In this document: positions 16,393 to 26,062 of the stretch, one piece after another
How positions within the stretch are numbered: position 1 is the stretch's first letter
How the letters are laid out: each line of letters opens with the position of its first letter
Assembly: GCF_003688915.1 (NCBI RefSeq)
Contig: NZ_REFU01000004.1
Span: 62,001 to 126,000 of the forward strand
Direction of reading: 5' to 3'
Source: Rhodococcus sp. SBT000017
GTDB lineage: Bacteria; Actinomycetota; Actinomycetes; Mycobacteriales; Mycobacteriaceae
DNA length: 64,000 nucleotides
Made by a program: the position numbers and the translations under genes
Notes under the pieces: model-generated
What the model was told of the DNA's origin: nothing
Databases searched by the model: none
The model's input: the letters and a program-made list of their open reading frames with translations, nothing else

Positions 16393-18069
16393 ATGGATGC
16401 GGACAAGTTCGACGTCGTAGAGGCGGGTGTGCTGACCGCGTCGGCCGAGCAGTGGGAGCAGGCACGGTCGCGGTTTGCGGTGCTCAGCGGGCTGTTGGAT
16501 CGAGGCTCGGTCGGTGCCGCAGCGGTCGAGGATGCAGCAGAACAGTTGGGGGTCTCGGCCCGGCGTGTGTACGTGCTGTTGTCCCGGCTCCGGAATGGGG
16601 AAGGGGTGGTTACCGATCTGCTGGTCTCCGTGCCCGCAGGCGGACGTGGACGCTCCCGTGTGCCGGTCGAGGTGGAAGACGTGATCACCGAGCACATCAA
16701 CCGTGAATTCCTGGCTCGCCAAAAGCTCAGTGTCGCTGCACTGCATCGGCGTATCGCGCTGGCCTGTCACCGCGCCGGACTCCCGATCCCAGCCCGCAAC
16801 ACAGTCAATGCCCGGATCGCAGCAATGCACCCAGGCCGTGTCGCACGCTCACGTGGCGGACCGGACGCCGCCAGGTCGCGGCAATCCGCGGGCGATGTCC
16901 CGCCGCCGGTGGCGGCCGTTCTCCAGCAAGTCCAGATCGATCACACCGTGGTTGATCTGATGATCGTCGACGAATACGACCGGGCACCGATCGGACGTCC
17001 TTACCTCACGATTGCCATCGATGTCTTCAGCCGCTGCGTGCCAGGCTTCGTGGTGACACTCGATCCTCCGTCCGCAGTGTCGGTCGGGCTATGTCTGGGC
17101 CGGGTGTGCTCGGACAAAAGCGTATGGATCGACTCTCTGGGCCTCGGTGCGGATGTGCGATGGCCGATGGCCGGAAAGCCGCACCGCCTGTACGTCGACA
17201 ACGCCTCCGAATTCAAAAGCGAAGCGTTACAACGCGGTTGCGAGCAACACGGAATCGACCTCGGCTACCGCCCACCCGGCAGGCCGCATTACGGCGGGAT
17301 CGTCGAACGCATCATCGGCACCGTCATGACTCAGGTTCACGAACTCCCCGGAACCACATTCTCGAACCCAACCCAGCGGGGCAGCTACGACTCGGATAGT
17401 AAGGCGGCGTTGACGTTACGAGAACTGGAACGCTGGCTGATCCTGGCGGTCGCGGCGTATCACGCAGAGGTGCACGCCAGCCTGCGGCAGAGTCCGGCTG
17501 CACAGTGGACCAGCAGCACCGGCACCGCTTTGTCGACGTCGACGGTGGTTGACGAGACCACATTCCTGGTGGACTTCCTTCCCGTCATCCGCCGTCGCCT
17601 GACCCGGACGGGGTTCGTCATCGACCACATCCAGTACTTCTCGAACGCTCTGAAACCGTGGATCGCCCGACGAGAGACCTTGGGCCAGTTTGCGATCCGG
17701 CGGGACCCACGAGATTTGAGCAGGGTGTGGGTCCTGGACCCCGACAGCGGCGGCGGATACATCGAGGTGCCGTACCGGACGATGTCACATCCAGCGGTGA
17801 CCTTGTGGGAGCATCGCGCAGCAGTGACACGACTGCGCGAACACGGCCGAGCACATATCGACGAACACGCCTTGTTCTCGATGATCGACAAGATGCGAGA
17901 GATCGCTACATCGGCGCAGAAGGACACCAGACGGGCTCGACGTAACCGCAGTCGTCGTGCGCACCTGAGCAGCGTCGTGACATCACCGAACGCGATGGGC
18001 CCGCCCGAGCTCGGCCCAGGCACCGACGACGTGTCGGTTCCGATCTTCGACGACATCGAAGAATGGTGA
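16393..18069 (+). CDS. tniA: TniA-type DDE transposase
   Basis: About 558 residues. The N-terminal helix-turn-helix region (VEDAAEQLGVSARRVYVLLSRLR) is followed by an rve/Mu-type integrase core: a first Asp in VQIDHTVVDLMIVDE, a second in RLYVDNASEFKSEAL, and Glu in GRPHYGGIVERIIGTV. A C-terminal beta-barrel and tail follow. ATG 16393 has GGAGG six bases upstream; GTG 16339 is the longer alternative. It catalyses strand transfer with the TniB ATPase next to it. Tn402-family TniA needs TniB and TniQ, both present. The gene lies 60-130 bases inside the element's left end. Confidence 0.85.
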   Translation: MDADKFDVVEAGVLTASAEQWEQARSRFAVLSGLLDRGSVGAAAVEDAAEQLGVSARRVYVLLSRLRNGEGVVTDLLVSVPAGGRGRSRVPVEVEDVITEHINREFLARQKLSVAALHRRIALACHRAGLPIPARNTVNARIAAMHPGRVARSRGGPDAARSRQSAGDVPPPVAAVLQQVQIDHTVVDLMIVDEYDRAPIGRPYLTIAIDVFSRCVPGFVVTLDPPSAVSVGLCLGRVCSDKSVWIDSLGLGADVRWPMAGKPHRLYVDNASEFKSEALQRGCEQHGIDLGYRPPGRPHYGGIVERIIGTVMTQVHELPGTTFSNPTQRGSYDSDSKAALTLRELERWLILAVAAYHAEVHASLRQSPAAQWTSSTGTALSTSTVVDETTFLVDFLPVIRRRLTRTGFVIDHIQYFSNALKPWIARRETLGQFAIRRDPRDLSRVWVLDPDSGGGYIEVPYRTMSHPAVTLWEHRAAVTRLREHGRAHIDEHALFSMIDKMREIATSAQKDTRRARRNRSRRAHLSSVVTSPNAMGPPELGPGTDDVSVPIFDDIEEW

Positions 18070-18073
18070 AACG

Positions 18074-19039
18074 GTGAACAACGACCCCCGAATCACTCCC
18101 GCAGGAGACGGCGACGACCGCAGCTGCCAGGACATCGACCCCGGTAGTGCGGATCTGACCCACCTGCGAAGTTCGGTCAGATCGATAGCGGGTCTTCCTG
18201 CAGCGCAACGCATCAGGCACATTCGTACGGAACGGTGGATCGGGTATCCGCGTGCACGGTCGGTGATCGAGCACCTCGAGACGTTGCTGGTATGGCCGGA
18301 TCGGCAACGAATGCCGAACCTGCTACTGATCGGACAGACGAACAACGGCAAGTCGATGATCATCGAGAAGTTCCGGCGTGCGCACCCCGCTGTCAGCTTG
18401 CCCGACCGTGAGCACATACCGGTGTTGTGTATGCAGATGCCCCCTGACCCGGCACCCACACGGTTCTACCTCGCGATGCTCGCTGCCCTCGGAACGCCGA
18501 CCCGGCCACGGAGCCGCGTTCACGAACTCGAACAGCAAGCAGTCACGCTGCTGCGAGCAATCGGGGTTCGTATGCTGATCATCGACGAGCTCCACAATGT
18601 TCTCGCCGGCCGCGACAACGTGCGCCGAGAATTTCTGAACCTGTTGAGGTTTCTGGGCAACGAACTACGGATCCCTCTCGTCGGAGTCGGTACCCGAGAG
18701 GCGTACCTCGCGATCCGCAGTGATGCACAGTTGGAAAACCGTTTTCACCCCATGACGCTGCCGATCTGGACCAACGACACCGACACCCGCTCCCTGCTGG
18801 CGAGCTTCACCGCCAGCTTCCCGTTGCGTGCGCCCTCTCACCTGACATCGACGGAGATGACCGATTACCTCCTCACCCGGTGTGAGGGCACCATCGGCGA
18901 ACTGGCCACGCTGTTGACCGCGGCCGCAGTGACCGCAATAGAAGCCGGAGAGGAATCGATCACCTCACAGGTGTTGACCCAAACCGCCTACTCCGGGCCC
19001 ACCGAACGCCGCCGCCACTTCGAACGGCACCTGGCATGA
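18074..19039 (+). CDS. tniB: TniB AAA+ ATPase of the transposon
   Basis: 321 residues. Walker A is GQTNNGKS, preceded by RMPNLLLI (about residues 77-92), and Walker B is RMLIIDELHNVLAG. The sensor region is PLVGVGTREAY. This is the TniB/MuB/IstB-like target-selection ATPase. It starts with GTG five bases after the tniA stop, and its own stop overlaps the tniQ start. In Tn402-like elements TniB works with TniA at the target DNA and is not a stand-alone transposase. Confidence 0.85.
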   Translation: MNNDPRITPAGDGDDRSCQDIDPGSADLTHLRSSVRSIAGLPAAQRIRHIRTERWIGYPRARSVIEHLETLLVWPDRQRMPNLLLIGQTNNGKSMIIEKFRRAHPAVSLPDREHIPVLCMQMPPDPAPTRFYLAMLAALGTPTRPRSRVHELEQQAVTLLRAIGVRMLIIDELHNVLAGRDNVRREFLNLLRFLGNELRIPLVGVGTREAYLAIRSDAQLENRFHPMTLPIWTNDTDTRSLLASFTASFPLRAPSHLTSTEMTDYLLTRCEGTIGELATLLTAAAVTAIEAGEESITSQVLTQTAYSGPTERRRHFERHLA

Positions 19040-20274
19040 CACCAGCCGATGCCCCTGCAGCGCACACGGCGCTCGACCACAGCGCGCATCCGCGGTGGCC
19101 ACTGCACCCGCAACCACTACTTGGTGAGACTCTGACGTCGTGGCTGGCCCGGACCAGCGAACAGTATTCGTCGATCACCGCCGCGGACCTCCTCGACGGG
19201 CTCGGCCTCGAGACTTCGGGCGTGAACCTGGACCGCTACACACCCGAGCCGATATTGAACGCGCTCGCCCAGAGGAGCACCTCTACTGCGGAACGGCTGC
19301 GTGAGATGACGTTGGCGGGCTGCACGCCCTGGCTCCTCGACAGCATCGACCTCACCGAATGCGACTTCGACACCTACGTCCACCAGTTCTCTGTCCTACT
19401 ACCGGCGGGTCTGGCGATGGCAGATCGACGTCGACGCACACCGCCTGCCGGCACATGGCTTCCCTGGGTGAGCACGCTGACTACGCGGGCATGCCCCCTG
19501 TGTATCGACGACCTCGACACAGACACCGATATCGCGGTCATGATGGCTCACCAATACCCGATACTGACCAGTTGCACGAAGCACCTCTGCCGGTTGGAAT
19601 TCTGCGCTGTGGTGCCCGGCAGACTGGTTTTCTGGGACAGGACACCGCCCGGCGCGGACGAACACGCATCACCGATACCGGTCGTGGCGGCCGTCGCAGA
19701 AATCGACAGACGCAGCGTCACCGCGTTGACGAGCGGGTCGGTCGAGCTCGGCGGAGGCCGTGTTCATGCAGCAGTGTGGTTCAGGCTGCTGCGCACCGTC
19801 GTCGACGAAGTGTCCACACCGCTGGTCCGCACTGGATGGTGGGCGAAGCCACTGAGCGCGATCTGGAAGTCCACCGGCTGTTCTCGACCTCTCCGGACCG
19901 CGTGGGTTCCGTTCGAGGACCTGAGGTGGAACGAGCAGTCGACAGTCATGCTCGCTGCCGCAACCGCGATGATCGCGGTCGAGAACGACGAGATATTCGC
20001 AGGTGGTGCTGATGCGGCTCTACTGCGCCCACGTTCGCACGAGCCGGTCGATCCGGGGACCGCTCCGACGAGGTCTCGCAGTCCGGTACCGGCCCGCAGC
20101 GCTTGGGACGGTGTGATTGCGGCGATCGATGCCGCTGTCGCCGCCGCCCGCGTCGACAGCGACGCCGCCCGATCTCTGTTCGGATTCGCTCGAACGGGGT
20201 GCCGCACCGAAGACGACGTCGATGAATTGGCCTCTGCCTTCGTCGAACTCGGCATCCGGCTGGACTGGGACTGA
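19036..20274 (+). CDS. tniQ: TniQ-family transposition protein
   Basis: 412 residues opening with HPRWPLHPQPLLGETLTSWL, the TniQ family signature (P-x-P-G-E-S-L-x-S-W-L type). A possible zinc site follows in TRACPLCIDDLDTDTDIAVM and TSCTKHLCRLEF. TniQ/TnsD-type proteins steer transposition. The ATG overlaps the tniB stop, which completes the tniABQ operon. No tniR-type serine resolvase follows; a tyrosine recombinase pair takes its place. Confidence 0.8.
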   Translation: MTPADAPAAHTALDHSAHPRWPLHPQPLLGETLTSWLARTSEQYSSITAADLLDGLGLETSGVNLDRYTPEPILNALAQRSTSTAERLREMTLAGCTPWLLDSIDLTECDFDTYVHQFSVLLPAGLAMADRRRRTPPAGTWLPWVSTLTTRACPLCIDDLDTDTDIAVMMAHQYPILTSCTKHLCRLEFCAVVPGRLVFWDRTPPGADEHASPIPVVAAVAEIDRRSVTALTSGSVELGGGRVHAAVWFRLLRTVVDEVSTPLVRTGWWAKPLSAIWKSTGCSRPLRTAWVPFEDLRWNEQSTVMLAAATAMIAVENDEIFAGGADAALLRPRSHEPVDPGTAPTRSRSPVPARSAWDGVIAAIDAAVAAARVDSDAARSLFGFARTGCRTEDDVDELASAFVELGIRLDWD

Positions 20275-20465
20275 AAGCGCGCGTGATCTCCACACGTTTC
20301 TTTACGGTGGCTTTCAGGCGGAAATCGATCGCCCCTGTAGTCACCCACGATTTGTGTGCGGTAACCGACGAGAATTTTCCTTCCCGCACCATCTCGTGCG
20401 AAACGCCTGCTCACCGTGTTCTCGATTTAAAAAGTGTGTCCGAGGTGCCCGCTACAGTCCTGCCC

Positions 20466-21634
20466 ATGTCAGAACACCAGCTCGCGGACGGCTCGAACAC
20501 GGTTCCGGCTGTCGTGTCGGGGGTGGTGCGGCGGTGTTTCCTGATCTACCGCCGGATGTTGCCGCTCGGATCGAGCGCTCGATGGCAGCGTCTCGCTCCG
20601 CCGGCACCCGGCGGGCCTACACCTCGGCGTGGCGACGCTTCGAAACCTGGTGCACCGCCACCGGGTATATCTCGTTGCCGGCGCATCCCGCGACGGTGGC
20701 GGCCTACCTCGTCGCCGCGGCGGACACACTCACTACGGACGGGACGCGAGCCTACGCACCGTCGACACTGGGCAAATGGGTCGCGGCGATCGCCGACCGA
20801 CATCGCGGGGCCGGCCACGACAACCCATGCGGCCACGAGATGGTGCGCGCCACCCTCTCAGGTATCCGGCGGGACTACGCGTCTGCGGGGGAGCGGCCCC
20901 GCAACCCGCGCGCGCCGCTGCTGACCTCCGACATCACCACGATCGTCGACCACGCACGTCGCAGTTCTGTCGGGTGGGCGGCGGAAGTGCTCGAACGCCG
21001 CGACACCGCGCTGCTCCTGATGGGCTACACCGGCGCATTTCGTCGTAGCGAACTCGTCGCGTTGGAATGTCGCGATGTCCGCCGCGACCGCCTCGACGGC
21101 GCACACGTACGGATCCGCAAGTCCAAGACCGACCAAGACGGCACCGGAGCAGTGAAAGCACTACCGTTCACCGACCGGCACGAATCCTGCCCGGTCTGCG
21201 CGTGGGTGCGATGGCTGCAGATCGTCGCCGCGTTCGACACCGGCGGCAGAGTCGCCATCATTCGGTTACTCACCCGCGCAGCACAATTCGATTCCCATAT
21301 CTGCCGCGGCACCCTGCCCACCGCCGACAAACCTTCGCCGCTGTTCCGGTCCATCCGCAAGAACGGCAACCTCTCCGACACAGCCCTATCCGGGGCGGCG
21401 GTACATGCCGCGATCCGCCGCCGCGCCGCTCACGCCGGCTACGACCCCGACACTGTCGCCCAGCTCGGCGGGCATTCCCTGCGGGCAGGATTCGTCACCC
21501 AAGCCTTCCGCAACGGCGCGGACGCGCATGCGATCATGCGGCAAACCGGGCACGCCACACCCGGCATGGTCGAAATCTACGCCCGCGAGAACGCACCGCT
21601 GGTCGGCAACGGCGTCACTGACCTCGGATTGTGA
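20466..21634 (+). CDS. Tyrosine recombinase (possible N-terminal frameshift)
   Basis: The main frame has an N-terminal SAM-like core-binding domain (GTRRAYTSAWRRFETWCTAT) and the tyrosine recombinase catalytic domain: Arg in GAFRRSELVAL, HxxR in GGHSLRAGF, His in TGHATPGM and Tyr in MVEIYAREN. The best-looking start, ATG 20466 (MSEHQLADGSNTVPAVVSG), lies in another frame. Adding one G to the five-G run at 20519-20523 would join the two. Otherwise translation begins at GTG 20534 or ATG 20582. It lies directly after tniQ and is coupled (GTGA overlap) to the next gene. It probably resolves transposition cointegrates in place of a serine resolvase. Confidence 0.7.
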
Positions 21635-22761
21635 GCACACGCGAAGATCGGGGGTCACGTGCGCCGGCGAGCCGACCGGAGTCGGGGGCGACATCTGCAG
21701 CCGTCGTCGCCAATCCTGATTCGGTGCATGCGGCACGTAGCGTGAAAGCGTCTGTGGCGGAGCGGGATCGGCACACCTGGTCAATTTTCGAGGACTGGTG
21801 CGCCGCTCTCGACCAGCCGGTTTTGCCGACTTCGCCGGAATCGCTTGCTTGGTTCCTACGAGCGCATCCTGCAGCGCCAGGGACGCAACGCCGCCGGATC
21901 GCGGTCATCGACGCTGCCCACTACCGCCACGACCTACCCCCACCGGGACGCGCAGAGACCGTCCGGGCTGCCCTCGACGTGGCCCGCGCAGAACGACTGC
22001 ACGATCTCACTACCCTCATCGGCGGCATCATCGGGCGTCTCCCGGAATCGGGTTGGCCGACAGCGTTGTTCGCGCGACGAGACACCCTGATGCTTGTGTT
22101 GGCTTCGACGGGTCTGCCGTCTACGCAGATCGCGGCGGTGCGGATGTGCGATGTCACTGTAGATCTGCAGGCAGATGCTCTACACGTCGAGACAGCCAAC
22201 GGCGCTCACGCCGTCACCTCGCCCAGATTGGTGAGATCGGGTGTATCCCCGGAGAGTGTGTATCGACGTTGGTGCGAGGTACTCGGGCACTACGAGCGGT
22301 ACCCGAGCAACGGCATGCTCGCTGATGCCATCGAGGAGGTAGGCGTTACCGAACTCACCGGATGCGACCGGCATTTCAATCCGGCCAGCGAACAGCTACT
22401 GCTCACTCCGATCGACCGGTGGGGCCACACCCCGCTGATTGAAGCCCCGCTCACCCCGCGTGCGGTGGCCGACATCGTGCGTATGCACCTGAACGGGCGA
22501 GCGCCTACCCACCCACGCCATCGAACTCGGGCTCAGCGCCCCGAACCGGGTCTAGCACCGGAACCCGCATCGACGACGACCTCGTTCGACTCTGGCTACT
22601 ACGAACGCGGAACACTCGCACGCAGACAAGCCCACGACTTGCTCTGCGACATCGAGTCCGTCTTCGCCGACGTCGAAAGCCGCGCTGAGAAAATGCTGAA
22701 CGATCTTCTCGAGTTCCTCGACCCGGACGCGGCGGGAGAGTTGACCGATGTCGTCGAGTAG
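21631..22761 (+). CDS. Recombinase-like partner without active-site residues
   Basis: 376 residues, starting at GTG 21631 inside the previous stop. The N-terminal domain resembles the recombinase core-binding fold (RHTWSIFEDWCAALDQPVLP; LAWFLRAHPAAPGTQRRRIA). It continues with RRDTLMLVLASTGLPSTQIAAVRMCDV, where the expected catalytic Arg of 'G-x-R-x-S-E' is replaced. No HxxR or terminal Tyr motif is present. The last 100 residues are a long charged helix. It may be an accessory subunit of the preceding tyrosine recombinase, by inference from coupling and shared fold. Confidence 0.55.
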   Translation: MSTREDRGSRAPASRPESGATSAAVVANPDSVHAARSVKASVAERDRHTWSIFEDWCAALDQPVLPTSPESLAWFLRAHPAAPGTQRRRIAVIDAAHYRHDLPPPGRAETVRAALDVARAERLHDLTTLIGGIIGRLPESGWPTALFARRDTLMLVLASTGLPSTQIAAVRMCDVTVDLQADALHVETANGAHAVTSPRLVRSGVSPESVYRRWCEVLGHYERYPSNGMLADAIEEVGVTELTGCDRHFNPASEQLLLTPIDRWGHTPLIEAPLTPRAVADIVRMHLNGRAPTHPRHRTRAQRPEPGLAPEPASTTTSFDSGYYERGTLARRQAHDLLCDIESVFADVESRAEKMLNDLLEFLDPDAAGELTDVVE

Positions 22762-23249
22762 CGAACAACTCTCTGCTGGAACCCAGCTGAGTGAGAGGGT
22801 AGAGGCACGCTGGTCGGTCGTTGCACAAGATCCCGCACAGCCTCGTGCGATTGCTGTCGGGGTTGTGGTGTGTCGGTTCCGTCGTACCGCCGCGACGACG
22901 GAACCGACACGCCGCATACTGAACCTACCGGGAGCGCACAGACCTCTCGTCGTCCGTATCCGCCACCCATTGGTACCGAAACAGTGGTGACGCTTGCTTT
23001 TTCTTCACTATTCGCCGACGCGGCGCGCGCTCATCCCGGCGTCGCGAATACTCGACCAACCGATCCCGTAACGCCGGGTCGAGGCAATCTCGATCATGTG
23101 CGTCCAGTCAGTTCCCTCAACCGGGCAGCGATACTCACCCACCCCGAGTCCGAACTCGACGAATACATCCGATGCCGACGCTCCCCCGAACGGCTCCCAC
23201 AACACGGCAAACGCAACCAACGATCACATTGCTGCTCGGGCGCCACCGC
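22762..23249. other. Gene-free stretch with 16-bp inverted repeat
   Basis: No gene is supported. A perfect inverted repeat, GTGTCGGTTCCGTCGT (22870-22885) and its complement (22895-22910) with a 9-base centre, lies about 110 bases past the recombinase-like gene. It could be a terminator or the crossover/binding site of the tyrosine recombinase. There is no T-run. The transposon's right end was not found here. Confidence 0.55.
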
Positions 23250-23495
23250 TCACCGTTTCTTTCCGTCGATCTCGGTCAGCAAATCACCGTCGTCGACGAA
23301 GGCGAGTTCTCCCGAGTTCAACGCGACAGCCCATCGATGCGGGTGCGCCCAGTCGCGACCCAACGCGGGACCGGAGACAAGTTGATCGGAGTAGTCCTCG
23401 ACGACGATCCCCGACACCACTTCCCCGCCCCTCCGGAGCTGGACCTCATCACCAATAGCGGGTCCAGAATTTGTGTTACTTCCTGCAGCAACCAT
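23250..23495 (-). CDS. Small protein of a three-member local family (PHRWA core)
   Basis: 81 residues from ATG 23495. Its core is GDEVQLRRGGEVVSGIVVED, then LGRDWAHPHRWAVALNSGEL and AFVDDGDLL. The same layout (GD-x3-(V/L)-x-R, G(T/I)(V/L)VED(F/Y), GR-x-W-x2-PHRWA(I/V)A, (L/A)-x-F-(A/V)-D) occurs in the proteins at 43873-44169 and 48547. The predicted fold is a small beta barrel. No catalytic residues are evident. Function unknown. It is the only gene between the Tn402-like element and the signalling cargo. Confidence 0.6.
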   Translation of the reverse strand: MVAAGSNTNSGPAIGDEVQLRRGGEVVSGIVVEDYSDQLVSGPALGRDWAHPHRWAVALNSGELAFVDDGDLLTEIDGKKR

Positions 23496-24157
23496 GGATG
23501 AATTCAAACAAAGTTCGTCACGTATCGGGCACGCAGAGAACCAGACACACCCGCTGGATGGCGAGAGCGAGAGCAGCGCAAGAACTCGACAACGATCGTG
23601 TTCCCGATGGGTGCGGATTAGCCCGCAGCCCTTCGTGTGCGGCGAAGAAACCGTAGTCTCGCTCCGCCGTAGGACGACCTGTGCCTGAGCGACATCCGGA
23701 GCGAACCGAAGTCGTTGACCGACACATCCTCGCTGAAAACCGGCTCCACGCAACCAGGTGATGTGATGAATCATGAACTGTGCGACTTCCACGCGCTCAA
23801 TTCAGTGACATAACACATTTGAGCCGCCGTTAACAGACTGAAAGGATGTTTTGAAGCATTCCTCCGGTCCGTAGGCTTGTTTGTTGCACAATAGCTGTGT
23901 TAGCTGTTCCACACCGACTACTCGCTCGACATGCCCCAGAAGGGTTATCGGGCACCACCCCCTCAGGAGCCTCATCGATGACGATTCCCATACTTTCGAG
24001 CTCGCACTCGGCCGATGCCATCGAGTCCGCAGCCGATCGGCACGCTACGCGCAACTCGTCGGCCAGCCGACAGAGCACACAGACAGACAGGCTCGTCCGT
24101 CCCGTCGGTCACGGGCTCGACGTCGGTTCCCGGTCGACGCGCTGCGCCGGTGGAACC
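23496..24157. other. Gene-poor spacer
   Basis: About 660 bases. In-frame codons run upstream from 24158 to 23897, but their translation (serine/threonine/arginine-rich, no motif) looks non-coding. AT content rises near 23800-23900 (gacataacacatttgag; tgttgcacaatagctg), which may hold the promoter of the gene at 24158. Confidence 0.35.
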
Positions 24158-24802
24158 ATGACATTGACGGCCGCGACACCATCGGGATCCCCGGAACTGT
24201 GGTCCCGCTATGTCGAAGGAGCGTGGGAATCGTACTCACGCCATGGTGTCACCGCTGCGCTCGATCTGGACGAAGTCGCCTCCGGCGCCACGACAACCCT
24301 GTTCTACGTGGTGCTCGACAGGGCAGGACAGATGCTCGGCGGAGTCAGGGCACAAGGCCCCTACACGATGATCGAGCAGTCCCACGTGTTCACCGAATGG
24401 CAGGACTCGCCTGGACTGCCTCTGGTCACCGAACTGTTGCACGCCCGGATCCCCCACGGGATCGTAGAAATGAAAAGCGCGTGGGTCGATGCGGGTGCCG
24501 CAGGGCGGACGGTGTCGAATGTGCTGGCTCGGACAGCATTGCCGACGCTCGAACTGACCGGCAGCCGGTACCTGTTCGCCAGCGCGGCCGATCACGTCCT
24601 GCGCCTGTGGGAAAGCTCCGGCGGGCGGATCGACCACGCCATCCCGGCCGCGGCGTACCCGAGCGAGCAATACCGGACCGTCATGATGTGGTGGGACATG
24701 CACACGCTGGCCCGCAGCGCGAGACCCGAGGTGTGGGAGTCGATGGTCCGCGAGGCCCGCTCATTGTGTGGAAACGCTCAGCGCGTCCCGTCGGCGGCGT
24801 GA
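24158..24802 (+). CDS. FeeM/acyl-homoserine-lactone-synthase-like GNAT protein (tentative)
   Basis: 214 residues from ATG 24158 (GGTGGAA just upstream; ATG 23978 and 23897 are longer options). The pattern WSRYVEGAWESYSRHG, TTLFYVVLDRAGQMLGGVRA, a central segment GIVEMKSAWVDAGAAGR and RYLFASAADHVLRLWESSGG suggests an N-acyltransferase of the GNAT/FeeM type. Homology is judged by eye, so it is weak. The 3' end overlaps the convergent GGDEF gene by 25 bases, and a ThiF-like gene lies just beyond. In mycobacteria a GGDEF protein (Rv1354c) and a ThiF-containing protein (Rv1355c) are likewise neighbours, so this group may act together. Confidence 0.4.
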   Translation: MTLTAATPSGSPELWSRYVEGAWESYSRHGVTAALDLDEVASGATTTLFYVVLDRAGQMLGGVRAQGPYTMIEQSHVFTEWQDSPGLPLVTELLHARIPHGIVEMKSAWVDAGAAGRTVSNVLARTALPTLELTGSRYLFASAADHVLRLWESSGGRIDHAIPAAAYPSEQYRTVMMWWDMHTLARSARPEVWESMVREARSLCGNAQRVPSAA

Positions 24803-25983
24803 CGGCTGGTCGAGAGTTCGGGGCGGCTCGTTCTCATCTGACCGGACCTGGGGCTGCCCGACCATGTGATCGTGAGTGTGCCCGCGTGGTACGCGCGATC
24901 TCGTCCGTCGGCTTTGGCGCGGTAGAGCGCGGCGTCGGCGGCGCGGACGGCGGCGTCGAGCACGTGATCGAGACCGCCCGATTCGCTCGAAGCAACGTCT
25001 GCGGAGGGTAACGCCGGGTCACCGGGTGCGATGGGCCGGACGTCGAGCGTCAACGTTCCGATGCTCACGGTCACCCTGCAGTCGGACCGGACTCGATCGA
25101 GTATCCGCTCAGTGAGTTCGCGGCCGTCTCGGTGCGGGGCGAGAATCAGGAACTCCTCGCCACCGGTTCGAGCGACGATCGCATCGTTTTCGCCGACCGC
25201 TGCGTGCACAGCGCACGCCAGAGTGTCTGCGACTGCAGCGAGCGTTCGATCCCCGGCTGTATGACCGTCGGTGTCGTTGACGGTCTTGAAATGGTCGACA
25301 TCGACGACGAAAGCAGCCAGTAGTTCTTTCCGCTCGCACGCCTGGTGCACGAGAACCTGTGCACTCGAAAGCAATCCACGGCGATTGAGAAGACCGGTCA
25401 ACGGGTCCGTGTCGGCCAACCGTTGCAGTTTTTCGTTCACCAACGTCAGGGTTCGGCGCAGGCCGCCGATGAGCGCAACCGGCACCAGCACCGTGGTCGC
25501 GGCGGCACCGATCGCAACGGCGGTCACCGCCCAACCGGAGGAACCCACACTGACCACCGACAATGCCGTGACCATGACCACCGAGGCCGCAGACAGGCGC
25601 GCGGTGACCCGCGGCGGTGAACTCGACGCAGCGATAGCCGGAACGATCGCCAGCATCGAGGTGACCGCGCGCGTCCCGGACGGATCCGCGACCAGGTAGG
25701 CGCTGATAGCGACTCCGGTCATACCCCCGAAACCCAGGACCGCGAACTGACGTTCGCTCAACCGCCCCACCTTGGCAGCGAAGAGCACGGTTACCGCGGT
25801 GAACGTCAGCACCACGATGAGAACCGGAAGCGCATTCGGCCGCAAAAACGTCGGAGACAACAGGGCAATGGCCAACAGCGGTACAGCGCCGGTAGCGCTG
25901 ACAATGACCGCGGTAGTACGGGTATCGAGCCGTGACCGCCACGGGTTTGGATGCCGACGAGACGACTTGTCGATCACGTTCAT
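24778..25983 (-). CDS. Membrane diguanylate cyclase (GGDEF)
   Basis: 401 residues. Six or so hydrophobic segments lie in the first 200 residues (VIVSATGAVPLLAIALL; ALPVLIVVLTFTAVTVLFAA; SMLAIVPAIAASS). A GGDEF domain follows: DPLTGLLNRRG, FVVDVDHFKTVND, and the active-site loop ARTGGEEFLIL. GGEEF is compatible with cyclic di-GMP synthesis. ATG 25983 starts just before the first membrane segment; longer in-frame starts read through non-coding-looking DNA. It is transcribed with, or just after, the ThiF-like gene on the same strand. Confidence 0.85.
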   Translation of the reverse strand: MNVIDKSSRRHPNPWRSRLDTRTTAVIVSATGAVPLLAIALLSPTFLRPNALPVLIVVLTFTAVTVLFAAKVGRLSERQFAVLGFGGMTGVAISAYLVADPSGTRAVTSMLAIVPAIAASSSPPRVTARLSAASVVMVTALSVVSVGSSGWAVTAVAIGAAATTVLVPVALIGGLRRTLTLVNEKLQRLADTDPLTGLLNRRGLLSSAQVLVHQACERKELLAAFVVDVDHFKTVNDTDGHTAGDRTLAAVADTLACAVHAAVGENDAIVARTGGEEFLILAPHRDGRELTERILDRVRSDCRVTVSIGTLTLDVRPIAPGDPALPSADVASSESGGLDHVLDAAVRAADAALYRAKADGRDRAYHAGTLTITWSGSPRSGQMRTSRPELSTSRHAADGTR

Positions 25984-26062
25984 CCGATGATTCCTCGAAT
26001 CAGTGTTGGGCGCGATCCCGGCACAGAATGTTTGGCGGCCCTTGTTGTCGTGGCGTGCCCGT

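Noticed and set aside
23795..23825. AATTCAGTGACATAACAC as the right end of the Tn402-like element
   Set aside because: Only the TGACA pentamer matches; the TCAGAAG core is missing and the flank does not repeat ACCCC.
23897..24157. Long N-terminal extension of the FeeM-like protein
   Set aside because: Residues before ATG 24158 look non-coding and lack conservation signals; kept only as an alternative start.
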